Counted from the stretch's first letter, positions 7,790 to 16,137 are shown. The stretch: DNA of 46,414 nucleotides from Patescibacteria group bacterium UBA5738 (GCA_002419295.1 DIFW01000012.1:1-46414), one strand, 5' to 3'. Numbers and translations are program-made. Notes: generated by a model not told the origin, from the letters alone.

Positions 7790-9259
7790 ATGGTCAAAAA
7801 TAAGGCAAAAAATAGCGTTTTATTGGATAAAACCATATCGGAAAGAACTATCGCCGTTTATAACCCTTGGTGGAACGGCTTGGGTTTTGCATTGAAAAAT
7901 CCCGAATTCAAGCGGGATGTATTTTCTTCGGCGGTCAACCATATTGAAGCAAAACACGGGCTTGCGTTGCTTATAAACGGACCGCGGCGCGTCGGCAAGA
8001 CCACGATTATGCGCCAGCTTGTGGAATATCTGCTTCGCAAAAAAAGAGAATCTCCCGAAAAAATATTTTTCTTTTCTCTTGATGATCCTTTTATTCAGCA
8101 ATTGCCGCAGGAAAATCAGGGAGAAGCTTTCGAGCAGATAATGCAATTTTGGGAAATCAAGCTTGGAAAAAAATTATCTGAAATCAAAGAACCCGTATAT
8201 TGTTTTTTGGATGAAGTGCAAAGATTGCCGCATTGGGAATTATATATCAAGCGTTATGTGGATTTAAAGTATCAAATACGCTTTATTATTTCCGGTTCGG
8301 CATCGCATACGATTTTTCGCAAATCGCTTGAAAGCTTATTGGGCCGTTTGATGGATATTTCTTTGCCGCCGTTTTCATTCAGGGAATGGTTGCGGTTTCA
8401 TCATCGAGAATATGCCGATATCGCGCGGGAACTTATTGATTTGCAGATTGATATTTCCGATAAAGGCGGCGTGGCCGGGTTGGTTTCATTTGTCGCCGGC
8501 AGGTTGGGTGAAAAGAAAACGGCAAGGCTGAATGAATTGGTTGGCGATTATGCCAAGGATGGCGGTTTTCCGCAACTGTGGGGGATGAGCGATTTTGTCG
8601 AAAGAGTGCAATTTATCGATCTTCAGTTTGTGCAAAGAGTGACGCTTGAAGATTTGAGGCTTGTCCGGGAAATCCGGCGGCCGGAAATTTTTCATCAATT
8701 TTTGCGCTATGTGTTTGCCCGTACCGGGGAAGAATACAATCTGGAAGAGCTTGCTGGAAAAATTAAAACCACGCGCACCACGCTTTCCGAAGCCTTGCCG
8801 TTGCTTCTGCAGACGGAATTGATCAGAAAAGTGGAGCGATTTGCCAACAAGCCGGTGCGCTTGCGGAGCACCCACGCCAAGCTGTATGCCGCGGATACGG
8901 TTTTATACGAGGCGATCACGAAAATGCCGGCGGATTTAAAAGGCGAAAATAAGGGCCGTTTGGCCGAGACGCTGGCGTTCAATGTTCTGCGAAGGTTTGC
9001 CGGCATTGCCGATATTTGCTATTTCAGAACTCCCGACGGCAAGCGGGAAGTTGATTTTATTTTAAGAATCGGCAAGACATTGATTCCCGTGGAAATAAAA
9101 AGCGGCGCGGCATTTGGAAAAGACAACAGCCGCATAAACTATTTTTTGGAAGAATACGGTTCTGATAAAAGTTTCGGGATAATGGTTTGCAACGGAGATG
9201 CTGATCCGGGCGAGAATATTTTAAACATACCTTTGGGTGTTTTTCTTTTGCTTTGTTAG
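7790..9259 (+). CDS. AAA_14 / DUF4143 ATPase, copy 1
   Basis: The 489-residue product has a P-loop GPRRVGKT (64-71), Walker B YCFLDEVQ (Asp141-Glu142), a sensor-like IISGSAS, a winged-helix-like segment, and a C-terminal DUF4143 region with DFILRIGKTLIPVEIKSG. That last part is similar to PD-(D/E)XK nuclease cores (Asp, then Glu-x-Lys). The family is abundant in archaea and CPR bacteria; its biological role is not settled. The gene stands alone, bracketed by two copies of a palindrome, and differs clearly from the second AAA_14 protein at 22960. No Shine-Dalgarno site is visible. Confidence 0.88.
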   Translation: MVKNKAKNSVLLDKTISERTIAVYNPWWNGLGFALKNPEFKRDVFSSAVNHIEAKHGLALLINGPRRVGKTTIMRQLVEYLLRKKRESPEKIFFFSLDDPFIQQLPQENQGEAFEQIMQFWEIKLGKKLSEIKEPVYCFLDEVQRLPHWELYIKRYVDLKYQIRFIISGSASHTIFRKSLESLLGRLMDISLPPFSFREWLRFHHREYADIARELIDLQIDISDKGGVAGLVSFVAGRLGEKKTARLNELVGDYAKDGGFPQLWGMSDFVERVQFIDLQFVQRVTLEDLRLVREIRRPEIFHQFLRYVFARTGEEYNLEELAGKIKTTRTTLSEALPLLLQTELIRKVERFANKPVRLRSTHAKLYAADTVLYEAITKMPADLKGENKGRLAETLAFNVLRRFAGIADICYFRTPDGKREVDFILRIGKTLIPVEIKSGAAFGKDNSRINYFLEEYGSDKSFGIMVCNGDADPGENILNIPLGVFLLLC

Positions 9260-9265
9260 CGATAA

Positions 9266-9298
9266 AATTTATGTATAGTATGGTATTCATAAAATAAT
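9266..9298. repeat. Second, imperfect copy of the AAA_14 palindrome
   Basis: It matches the 7757-7786 palindrome over most of its length (TTTATGTATAGTAT then CATAAAATAAT), with a few mismatches in the right arm. It begins 7 bases after the stop of AAA_14 gene 1 and lies in the same orientation as the upstream copy. Confidence 0.7.
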
Positions 9299-9339
9299 TG
9301 CGTTTTTGTTTTGACATTTATTTTGAAAAATGAAAATTG

Positions 9340-9381
9340 CTTTAACCAAAAACTGGCGTAATCGCCGGTTTTTGGTTAAAG
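9340..9381. promoter_or_regulatory. Long hairpin immediately before the DUF763 gene
   Basis: Nineteen-base arms (starting CTTTAACCAAAAAC, ending GTTTTTGGTTAAAG) pair with a single G-T wobble around a TAAT loop. There is no T-run on the plus side, so it is not an ordinary terminator for the ATPase gene. It ends 7 bases before the DUF763 ATG and would fold in its leader. Confidence 0.6.
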
Positions 9382-9388
9382 TGGGGTT

Positions 9389-10567
9389 ATGCGCACCGGA
9401 GTGGCCACAGTGCCGTTGGATTGGGGGCGTTGCCCTCGTTGGCTGTTTGAGCGAATGACCCGCCTCGGGCGGGGTATTTCGATTGCCATCGTCGAAGAAT
9501 TCGGGCCCGAGGAATTATTAAAGCGGCTGTCGGATCCGGTGTGGTTCCAATCTTTGGGGTGCGTGATGGGGTTTGATTGGAATTCTTCGGGGCTGACCGT
9601 AACCACGATGGGCGCGCTAAAAGAGGCGGTGCGGGGTATTGAAACCGATCTGGGATTTTACATTTGCGGCGGCAAGCGCGTGTCGCGCAAAACTCCCGAA
9701 GAAACTCAAAAATGGGGGCAATACCTTGGTTGGGAAGAAAGCAAAACCAACGGGCTGGTGAATGCCAGTAAAATGGCGGCCAAAGTTGATTCAAGTTTGA
9801 TTCAAGACGGATTTTCAATTTACGCGCACAATTTGCTGTTCACGAATTCCGGCAAGTGGGCTGTGATCCAGCAGGGGATGAATGCGGATGTTCAGAAAGC
9901 GCGGCGGTATCACTGGCTGTCCGATGGCGTTGATGATTTTACCGAGGAGCCGCATTCGGGAATCGCCAGCGACGCGCGGTTGACCCCCTTGAATTTAACA
10001 GCCAAAGAGAGCAAGCAAAATAAAGAAATTTCTTCGGATATGGTGAAACTTGAACCGGCGGCGTTTTTGAAAAATTTTCAAAGCGCGGCGCGAAAAGTTT
10101 CAAAAAATATGCCGGCGGTTTCCAGTCCCGTCGGTAAAAGTTTGGGGAGCCAAGGCCGGTTGCCCGGATTTACCGATATGGAGCTGAATAATGTGGAATT
10201 CCACTGGCATCCGGTGGTCGCGGAAAAGTTTGATATAAAACGGTTGATAAAGACAATCGAAAAAGCGCATTTTTCCGCGCCGGATAACTTTGCCGCTTTG
10301 CTGTCCGGCGAAGGTATCGGCCCGAAAACCATCCGGGCGCTGTCGCTGGTGGCCGAAATTGTTTACGGCGCCAAGCCGTCCTATGAAGACCCGGCCAGAT
10401 ATACATTTGCCGTGGGCGGCAAGGATGGCACGCCGTTTCCCGTGGATAGAATCACCTATGACAAAACTTTATCTGCGATTGAGAGAGGTATTGTCCAAAG
10501 CCGATTGGCGCAGGGGGAAATTGATTCGGCCAAGCGTCGTTTGGAAACCGTCATCTATCCGTTTTGA
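9389..10567 (+). CDS. DUF763 domain protein
   Basis: The product begins MRTGVATVPLDWGRCPRWLF, the conserved opening of DUF763, and continues with the conserved GFDWNSSGLTVTTMGALK. It also contains a late helix-hairpin-helix-like segment (LLSGEGIGPKTIRALSLVAE, near 305-324) that suggests nucleic-acid contact. The full length of 392 residues is typical. The family is found mainly in archaea, thermophiles and CPR; no function is established. The start is fixed by the conserved N-terminus even though there is no Shine-Dalgarno site and a stable hairpin lies just upstream. The following zincin is co-oriented, separated by a small palindrome. Confidence 0.9.
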   Translation: MRTGVATVPLDWGRCPRWLFERMTRLGRGISIAIVEEFGPEELLKRLSDPVWFQSLGCVMGFDWNSSGLTVTTMGALKEAVRGIETDLGFYICGGKRVSRKTPEETQKWGQYLGWEESKTNGLVNASKMAAKVDSSLIQDGFSIYAHNLLFTNSGKWAVIQQGMNADVQKARRYHWLSDGVDDFTEEPHSGIASDARLTPLNLTAKESKQNKEISSDMVKLEPAAFLKNFQSAARKVSKNMPAVSSPVGKSLGSQGRLPGFTDMELNNVEFHWHPVVAEKFDIKRLIKTIEKAHFSAPDNFAALLSGEGIGPKTIRALSLVAEIVYGAKPSYEDPARYTFAVGGKDGTPFPVDRITYDKTLSAIERGIVQSRLAQGEIDSAKRRLETVIYPF

Positions 10568-10579
10568 ATTTACATAGAT

Positions 10580-10602
10580 TTGCATAGGTGCCACCTATGC
10601 AA
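10580..10602. repeat. TTGCATAGGTG palindrome
   Basis: Eleven-base arms TTGCATAGGTG and CACCTATGCAA surround one base. The same CATAGGT/ACCTATG words form the element at 32330-32376. Confidence 0.65.
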
Positions 10603-10634
10603 CTATGCAAATTCAAAACTTTAATCAATTTGCA

Positions 10635-11009
10635 ATGGAATTAAACGAATTTGAAAAATTAGTGGCACAGGCGGTGGAAAGTTTGCCGGAAAATATTAAA
10701 GGCGCGATGAGGAATGTCGCGATTGTTGTCGAAGACGGACTGGCGAAACGCAATTTGCTTGGGTTGTACGAAGGCATTCCGGAAAATCAATGGGGGAAAA
10801 GCGACGCCATCCGCCTGCCGGACAAGATCACGATTTTCAAATCATTGATCGAGGAAGAAGCGCGCACGCCGGAAGAAATCAAGGAGTTAGTCAGGGTTGT
10901 GGTTTGGCACGAAATCGCCCATCACTTTGGCTTTGATGAAACCGAAACCCGGCGGTTGGAAGCCAAATGGCGCAAAAAACGGCGAGATTATAAAGATTTG
11001 GTCATATAG
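10635..11009 (+). CDS. Small zincin-type metallopeptidase (DUF1025-like)
   Basis: About 124 residues contain the zinc-protease motif HEIAHHFGFDE near the C-terminus, two His plus the catalytic Glu and a downstream acidic residue. The N-terminal half matches the small cytoplasmic zincin family often called 'metallopeptidase family protein' (LPENIKGAMRNVAIVVED). I chose the ATG at 10635 because the earlier ATG at 10605 arises from the CTATGC end of the palindromic repeat, and the family normally starts near this point. Substrates of this family are unknown. The 3' end overlaps the convergent elp3 gene by 22 bases. Confidence 0.85.
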   Translation: MELNEFEKLVAQAVESLPENIKGAMRNVAIVVEDGLAKRNLLGLYEGIPENQWGKSDAIRLPDKITIFKSLIEEEARTPEEIKELVRVVVWHEIAHHFGFDETETRRLEAKWRKKRRDYKDLVI

Positions 11010-12586
11010 GTATTTTGCAGTTTGTAGCCGTTTTTGCGCCAGTAGGCGCGCGCGCCTATGCCGGAAATGGCGGCGATTTTTTTTGCGCCAAATTCGGATT
11101 TGGCAATCCGCTCCGCTTCCGAAATCAATTTTTTTCCCAAACCGGTATGTTGCGCCGAAATCGCGGCTTTGCCGATTGCGGTTTGGACGCCGTAAGTGTG
11201 AATTTCTCGAATAAGCGCGGCATTCCGCAGGGGCGAAACCGTGTTTTCGTCCGCACCGGATATTCTCAATCTCAGCAGTGAAAACAATTTGGTTTTGTCT
11301 TTGTTTTCAAAGCTTAAAAAAATTTCCTTGCCGCCGGAAGCGCTATAATCCCGCCGGAACAAGAATATTTTTTCATATGCGTCGTATCCGCCTTTGACCT
11401 CGCGGCACCGGATGCACTGGCATCGCCATTTTTCTTTTTCCATATCGGCGGCGATGATCTGGCGGAGATTGGAAATGCCTTTGGTACCGGCAGTGATGCG
11501 CGGAGAGGGGATGTCGCGGATAATACGCTCAATACGCACCCATGGCGGCACGATCTTTTTGATTTCTTTGACCACATTGATCAATTTTTTGTCGGAATAC
11601 GGCCGATATTTTTCTTGCCGGTAGAATTCATAAAGCGGCGCTTCCGGCAGGACGGCGCACGGATAAATTTTCAGCAGGTCGGGGCAGAAATCCGGGTTGG
11701 CGAATAATTCTTTTGCCATTGCCAGATCGCGCGCCGGCGACGAGCCGTGGAGATTGAGCATTATTTGGTAGGAAATTTTAAAGCCGGCGTTTTTCAATAA
11801 TTTTGTCGCCCGGACGGCCGCATTGATTTTGTGGCCGCGATTATTGAGTTCCAGCACATCGTTATAGATGCTTTGGATGCCCAGTTCCACGCGCGTTACC
11901 CCTAGTTTTCTTAATTGAATGATTTCTTTCTCGTTGATATAATCCGGTCGGGTTTCCACCGAAATTCCCACAATCCGGCATTTGGCGGTTTCGTTTTTCT
12001 TTTGCTCAATTTCGAGTGGCGATGCTTTGCTTTCCGGTTTTCCAAAATCATTGCAGGCGGAAAAACAAGAAGCGACGAATTTATCTTGATAGTTTTTGGG
12101 ATAAAAGCTCCATGTGCCGCCGATGATCCGTAATTCGATTTTATCTATGCTGTGCCCTTCGGCCGCCAGATTTTCCAGCCGTTTTTTTACTTGGGTATGG
12201 GGATTGAATTTTAAAAGTTTGGCGCGCTCAGCCGCCGGCTCTCCGGAAAGGTAGCTTTTGGGAAAACCCGGCTCGTTGGGGCAGTAAAGGCAGTTGCCCG
12301 GGCAGGGATAGGGTTTTGTGAGCACCGAGACATTCACGATTCCCGACAGCGACCGCACCGGCCTTACCCGCAACAAATTCCTCAAACGATTGATTTTCAG
12401 AGGGTCTAACCCTCTGAAACAGAGGGTTAGACCCTCTGAAAGCGCGGAAAGGAGATAGATATTGTTTGGGTAGGGAATTTTTAATTCCTTGGCAATTTTG
12501 CGCTTTAGCGCTTCCAGTTCCGTTTTGGTTCGCGGGTCGGCTTCGACAAGCTTTTTGGCGATGATTTTTGCCATTGATTTTTCCAT
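10988..12586 (-). CDS. elp3: Elp3, tRNA wobble-uridine radical SAM / acetyl-CoA enzyme
   Basis: The 532-residue protein has an N-terminal basic segment and a radical SAM cluster motif PCPGNCLYCPNEP (CxxxCxxC). It also has the Elp3-specific VGISVETRPDYI and VELGIQSIYNDV, and a C-terminal GNAT-like domain with QHTGLGKKLISEAE for acetyl-CoA. Elp3 alone (without Elp1/2/4-6) makes 5-carboxymethyluridine at position 34 in archaea and some bacteria. The coding sequence carries an in-frame 47-bp double palindrome (12395-12441) that inserts about 15 residues (read SEGLTLCFRGLDPLK) between YLLSA and INRLRNLLRV, in the N-terminal region ahead of the catalytic core. The frame stays open, so the enzyme is probably functional. 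Start at 12586 (MEKSMAKII) or at the nearby second Met. Confidence 0.93.
   Translation of the reverse strand: MEKSMAKIIAKKLVEADPRTKTELEALKRKIAKELKIPYPNNIYLLSALSEGLTLCFRGLDPLKINRLRNLLRVRPVRSLSGIVNVSVLTKPYPCPGNCLYCPNEPGFPKSYLSGEPAAERAKLLKFNPHTQVKKRLENLAAEGHSIDKIELRIIGGTWSFYPKNYQDKFVASCFSACNDFGKPESKASPLEIEQKKNETAKCRIVGISVETRPDYINEKEIIQLRKLGVTRVELGIQSIYNDVLELNNRGHKINAAVRATKLLKNAGFKISYQIMLNLHGSSPARDLAMAKELFANPDFCPDLLKIYPCAVLPEAPLYEFYRQEKYRPYSDKKLINVVKEIKKIVPPWVRIERIIRDIPSPRITAGTKGISNLRQIIAADMEKEKWRCQCIRCREVKGGYDAYEKIFLFRRDYSASGGKEIFLSFENKDKTKLFSLLRLRISGADENTVSPLRNAALIREIHTYGVQTAIGKAAISAQHTGLGKKLISEAERIAKSEFGAKKIAAISGIGARAYWRKNGYKLQNTYMTKSL
12395..12441. repeat. Double CAGAGGGT palindrome inside elp3
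   Basis: Two CAGAGGG/CCCTCTG hairpins in opposite orientation sit back to back, so the whole 47 bp is itself nearly palindromic. Each core is identical to the intergenic copies at 673 and 2129. It is read through in frame by elp3. Confidence 0.9.
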
Positions 12587-12646
12587 ACCTTGAAATTATA
12601 TGATTTTGCGATAAAGTCAAAATATCGCGCGCTAAAACGAATAATC

Positions 12647-13189
12647 ATGGAAAAGATAATTTTGAACGGGAAAGAAATCACAATCAGGAAATTGGCGCCG
12701 AAGGATTTGAAAGACGCCAAAAAATTCGCCGATTACATAAACGATCTTATCGAAGAAGATGTTTATTTGAGCGTGAACAAAAAATACAGCCTAAGGGATG
12801 AAACGGTATTTCTTAAAAGCCAGATCGAAAAAATAAAAAAGAAAAATAATGTTTTTTTGGTGGCTGAAACGGAAAAGAAAATTATCGGCGTTTCGAGTAT
12901 CGATCGGATGAACGGCAAGCAAGGGCATATCGGTTTGTTTGGCATATCAATCGCCCGAGAATGGCGGAGAATCGGGCTGGGAACTTTTTTGATTGCCGAA
13001 ATTTTTGAGATGGCAAAAAACGGTTTTGATCCGAGCATTAAAATGATAACTCTTGATGTGATCGCCAAAAATGAGCCGGCTATTCATCTGTATCGAAAAA
13101 TGGGTTTTAAAAAGGTTGCGGTTCTGCCAAAATATTTTCGGCATAGAGGCGAATTGTTGGATATCGTTGTAATGAATTTGTATTTATAA
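12647..13189 (+). CDS. GNAT family N-acetyltransferase
   Basis: From the ATG at 12647 (MEKIILNGKEITIRKL) the product is 180 residues and follows the GNAT order: a beta1 segment, a central LFGISIAREWRRIGLGTFLI (motif A, the acetyl-CoA pyrophosphate loop RRIGLGT), then LDVIAKNEPAIHLYRKMGF (motif B). The last part is typical of RimI-like or YhhY-like enzymes. The open frame extends 57 bases upstream, but that part is divergent from elp3 and looks like leader. The substrate is unknown. The gene is divergent from elp3 with a 60-base gap. Confidence 0.85.
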   Translation: MEKIILNGKEITIRKLAPKDLKDAKKFADYINDLIEEDVYLSVNKKYSLRDETVFLKSQIEKIKKKNNVFLVAETEKKIIGVSSIDRMNGKQGHIGLFGISIAREWRRIGLGTFLIAEIFEMAKNGFDPSIKMITLDVIAKNEPAIHLYRKMGFKKVAVLPKYFRHRGELLDIVVMNLYL

Positions 13190-13239
13190 TAATGTTGTTT
13201 ATAATGGCAATATAAAATAATAATAACTAATTAAAAATT

Positions 13240-13503
13240 ATGTTTGAAAAGTTACAGCAGATCAAAAAGTTGCAGGAGATACAAAGCGCGCTGAAAAAAG
13301 AAAAGATAGAAAACGAAAAAAACGGCGTGAAAGTTTTTATGAATGGCAAGCTGGAAATTGAAGATGTGCAGTTAAACCCCAGTCTTTCATTGCAAGAGCA
13401 AGAGAAGGCGGTCAGAGATTGCGTTAACGATGCGATGAAAAAGGCGCAAATGGTGGTCGCCAAAAAGATGCAGTCGATGGGAATGGGCGGGTTTGGGATG
13501 TAA
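13240..13503 (+). CDS. YbaB/EbfC family nucleoid-associated protein
   Basis: The 87-residue product is a small dimeric DNA-binding protein. Visible features are the N-terminal helix (MFEKLQQIKKLQEIQSALKKE), the strand VKVFMNGKLEIEDVQLNP, and a C-terminal helix followed by a Met/Gly-rich tail (MQSMGMGGFGM). In many bacteria it sits with dnaX and recR; here it does not. The ATG is in an AT-rich leader (TTAAAAATT). Confidence 0.85.
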   Translation: MFEKLQQIKKLQEIQSALKKEKIENEKNGVKVFMNGKLEIEDVQLNPSLSLQEQEKAVRDCVNDAMKKAQMVVAKKMQSMGMGGFGM

Positions 13504-13505
13504 AT

Positions 13506-13672
13506 TCAATTTTCAATTTCTAATTTTCAATTTTCCCGCCAAAGGACGGATCCGCCGCCGGCGGACATTGAATTATCAATTAAACAATTTTCAAACGAAT
13601 GCCGAATTTTTATTTGGATCATTGAAACATTGAAAATTCATTGGAAATTGTAAATTGATAATTGAAAATTGC
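13506..13672. repeat. AT-rich long inverted repeat, copy A
   Basis: CAATTTTCAATTTCTAATTT-type sequence on the left is mirrored by AAATTG...GAAAATTG on the right, so the element could fold into a long AT hairpin. The middle carries a GC-rich insert containing CCGCCAAAGGACGGAT (13536-13551), whose complement appears in the other AT repeat at 24439-24454. Related copies lie at 19646, 20285 and 40278. Confidence 0.65.
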
Positions 13673-13680
13673 TTAATTTC

Positions 13681-14211
13681 ATGGAAATTAAGCGGGTTGT
13701 AGTCGGGGCGTTGCGAGCGAATTGCCATCTTTTAATTGATGGCGAGGAACTGGCAGTGGTTGATCCGGGGGATGAGGCGGAGAAGATAACCGGCGAAATC
13801 GCCAAAACCGGCGCGGCGGTGAAATTCATCGTCAACACCCACAATCACTTTGATCATATCGGCGCGAACGCCGAATTGGAAAACAAATTCGGCGTCAAAG
13901 CCAAGGCGAATTTGAAAGAGGGCGATGCTTTGGCTGTCGGCAGGGAAAAAATTAAAATCGTGAAAACGCCCGGCCATACTCAAGACGGAATTTGTTTGTT
14001 TGGGGACGGCTTTATGATTTCGGGCGATACGCTTTTCGAAGACGGAATTGGCCGCACGGATTTGGAAGGAGGATCAAATGGAGAAATGGCCGCGTCTTTG
14101 AAAAAATTGGACAAGCTTATTCCCGATGGCGCGATGGTCTATCCCGGCCATGGCAATATTTTTGAATATAAGAAAGGAATGGCGCTTGCCTGGCTGGATT
14201 ATCTGAATTAA
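13681..14211 (+). CDS. MBL-fold metallo-hydrolase (glyoxalase II-like)
   Basis: The 176-residue product has the zinc-binding motif NTHNHFDHIGAN, followed by the third metal His in TPGHTQDG, the bridging Asp in SGDTLFEDGIGRTDL, and the last His in YPGHGN. The arrangement matches the short YcbL/GloB-like hydrolases that act on thioesters such as S-lactoylglutathione; the true substrate in an organism of this kind is unknown. The ATG at 13681 is preferred over an in-frame TTG 12 bases upstream that falls in the repeat. Confidence 0.88.
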   Translation: MEIKRVVVGALRANCHLLIDGEELAVVDPGDEAEKITGEIAKTGAAVKFIVNTHNHFDHIGANAELENKFGVKAKANLKEGDALAVGREKIKIVKTPGHTQDGICLFGDGFMISGDTLFEDGIGRTDLEGGSNGEMAASLKKLDKLIPDGAMVYPGHGNIFEYKKGMALAWLDYLN

Positions 14212-14236
14212 TGGAATAATATTTAATTTTATTATT

Positions 14237-15250
14237 GTGGAATTTGATAAATTGGATGCAATATTGGCCGGACAGCCGGCGTATCGGATCGGGCAGGCGA
14301 AAGAAGCGGTGTTAAAACTGCTGATTGATGATTGGGAACAAGCGCAATGGCTTCCCGGAAATTTGCGCCAAAAATTGGCGCAGGATTTTTTGCTTGGAAT
14401 AAAAGCGGAAATAATGTCGGCGCCGACCGGCGATTCCCTGAAAGCGTTAGTAACTTTTGCCGACGGGTTGAGCGTAGAGACGGTTTTGATGCGGCACCAT
14501 AATGATCGCAATACTGTCTGTGTGTCTTCGCAAGTTGGCTGTCCGATGGATTGTTTATTTTGCGCCACCGGAAAGATGGGTTTTAAAAGAAACCTTACGG
14601 CATCGGAAATTATCGAGCAAGTGCTGTTATTCGCCCGGATTTTAAAAAAAGAATCGCGGTCGGTTACCAATATTGTTTTTATGGGAATGGGCGAGCCGTT
14701 TTTGAATTATGAAAATGTTATGGCGGCGATAAGCATAATGAATGATCCAAAAGGTATGAATATCGGCGGCCGGCATATTTCCATATCGACTTCCGGCATT
14801 ATTGAAGGCATAGAAAGATTGATTGATGAGCCGGTGCAAATCAATCTGGCGATTTCTTTGCATGCCCCAAACGATGTTTTGCGTTCAAAATTAATGCCGG
14901 TTAACAATAAATATCCGCTAAGCGCGCTTCTTACGGCGGCATTGCGTTATGTTAAAAACACTAACCGGAGGGTGATGTTTGAATATATTATGATTGACGG
15001 AGTTAACGATTCCAACGATTGTGCGCGCGAATTGGCGGAGTTGATAAGATCGCGGCTTTCGCTTAAATTGGCATTTATCAATTTGATACGCTACAATCCC
15101 ACCGGCGAGTTTAATCCATCGCCGCCGGCGCGAGTGAAAGTGTTTAAGACTATTTTGATGCGGGCGGGAGTGGAGGCGACTGAACGGTATCGTTTTGGCC
15201 AAGAGATTGACGCCGCCTGCGGCCAGCTTGCCGTAAAAGCGAAAAGTTAA
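14237..15250 (+). CDS. rlmN: 23S rRNA (adenine2503-C2)-methyltransferase RlmN
   Basis: A radical SAM enzyme of 337 residues. The cluster cysteines are Cys102, Cys106 and Cys109 in GCPMDCLFCATGKMGF. VFMGMGEPFLNYENV, the GRHISISTSG strand and LAISLHAPND follow, and the methyl-relay cysteine is in RFGQEIDAACGQL near the C-terminus. All RlmN signatures are present. It methylates A2503 of 23S rRNA and, in some bacteria, A37 of tRNA. The start is a GTG (14237) with no Shine-Dalgarno site. It lies 25 bases after the MBL hydrolase. Confidence 0.95.
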   Translation: MEFDKLDAILAGQPAYRIGQAKEAVLKLLIDDWEQAQWLPGNLRQKLAQDFLLGIKAEIMSAPTGDSLKALVTFADGLSVETVLMRHHNDRNTVCVSSQVGCPMDCLFCATGKMGFKRNLTASEIIEQVLLFARILKKESRSVTNIVFMGMGEPFLNYENVMAAISIMNDPKGMNIGGRHISISTSGIIEGIERLIDEPVQINLAISLHAPNDVLRSKLMPVNNKYPLSALLTAALRYVKNTNRRVMFEYIMIDGVNDSNDCARELAELIRSRLSLKLAFINLIRYNPTGEFNPSPPARVKVFKTILMRAGVEATERYRFGQEIDAACGQLAVKAKS

Positions 15251-15313
15251 AAGTGAAAAATGAAAAATGCGTCTTTGCTTTTAACTTCTCGCATTAAGTT
15301 GTAAACTTTTAAT

Positions 15314-15535
15314 ATGTTGGTTAAGATTCATGTTTATCCGTGCTCAAAAGAAGAAAGCGTAAAGCAGATTGGGCCGGATGCTTTTAGCGTCAGTGTGCGT
15401 GAAAAGCCGGAAAACGGCGCGGCCAATGCTCGGACCATCGTTTTGTTGGCGCTATATTTTGCGGTTCCCGCGGGCAAGGTGCATTTAATCAAAGGGGCGC
15501 ACGAATCTCATAAAATATTCGACATTCTTGAATAA
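15314..15535 (+). CDS. DUF167 / YggU family protein
   Basis: The 73-residue product shows the family pattern: an N-terminal LVKIHVYPCSKEESV strand-loop, SVREKPENGAANAR (the conserved glycine/alanine turn) and a terminal LIKGAHESHKIFDI. The family is widespread and of unknown function. It is followed 32 bases later by idi. Confidence 0.85.
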   Translation: MLVKIHVYPCSKEESVKQIGPDAFSVSVREKPENGAANARTIVLLALYFAVPAGKVHLIKGAHESHKIFDILE

Positions 15536-15567
15536 TACCCGATATTCAAACTTATTATAAATTCCAT

Positions 15568-16137
15568 ATGGCGGATGATATTTTATTGGTTGATGAAAAC
15601 AACAATCCTGTCGGCACCGGTGAAAAAATGGATGTGCATCGCCGGGGTATTTTGCACCGCTGTTTTTCAATTTTGGTCTATAACTCCAAACGGGAAATTC
15701 TGTTACAGAAGCGCGCGGCGGCGAAATACCACTGTCCGGGGCAGTGGAGCAACGCTTGCTGTTCGCATCCGGCTCCGGGAGCGCACTTGCTGATGGCGGC
15801 AAGAAAGCGGCTGAAGGAAGAAATGGGGATAACGATACCGATAAAAGAGACCGGCGTGGAATTCATTTATAAAGTGAAAGTGGGCGATCTGATTGAATAC
15901 GAATATGACCATTTGCTCTACGGGCAATTTGACGGCGCCCCGATTATCAATCCTCATGAAGCTGATGATTGGAGGTGGAAGGCATTTGCCGATTTGCGCC
16001 AAGAGATGAAAAGCAATCCCGAAAATTACACGCCGTGGTTTCGCCTGATCATCAGCCAGGGGGACAACCGAATTGATCAAATTCCGGTGGCGCATTTGGA
16101 AAAATACGAAATCAAAAAATTGGCAACCTATGGATAA
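15568..16137 (+). CDS. idi: Isopentenyl-diphosphate delta-isomerase, type I
   Basis: A Nudix-fold enzyme interconverting IPP and DMAPP. The catalytic cysteine is in QWSNACCSHP (Cys65, equivalent to E. coli Cys67). The metal-binding His24 and His30 are in MDVHRRGILHR, and the catalytic glutamates are in IEYEYDHL (Glu110/Glu112). The degenerate Nudix box AARKRLKEEMGI follows the active site. The full length of 189 residues is normal. No other isoprenoid gene is in the window. Its last 8 bases overlap the methyltransferase start. Confidence 0.93.
   Translation: MADDILLVDENNNPVGTGEKMDVHRRGILHRCFSILVYNSKREILLQKRAAAKYHCPGQWSNACCSHPAPGAHLLMAARKRLKEEMGITIPIKETGVEFIYKVKVGDLIEYEYDHLLYGQFDGAPIINPHEADDWRWKAFADLRQEMKSNPENYTPWFRLIISQGDNRIDQIPVAHLEKYEIKKLATYG

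Noticed and set aside
7790..9259. AAA_14 gene as part of a toxin-antitoxin or restriction system
   Set aside because: No partner gene is adjacent on either side; only the flanking palindromes support mobility.
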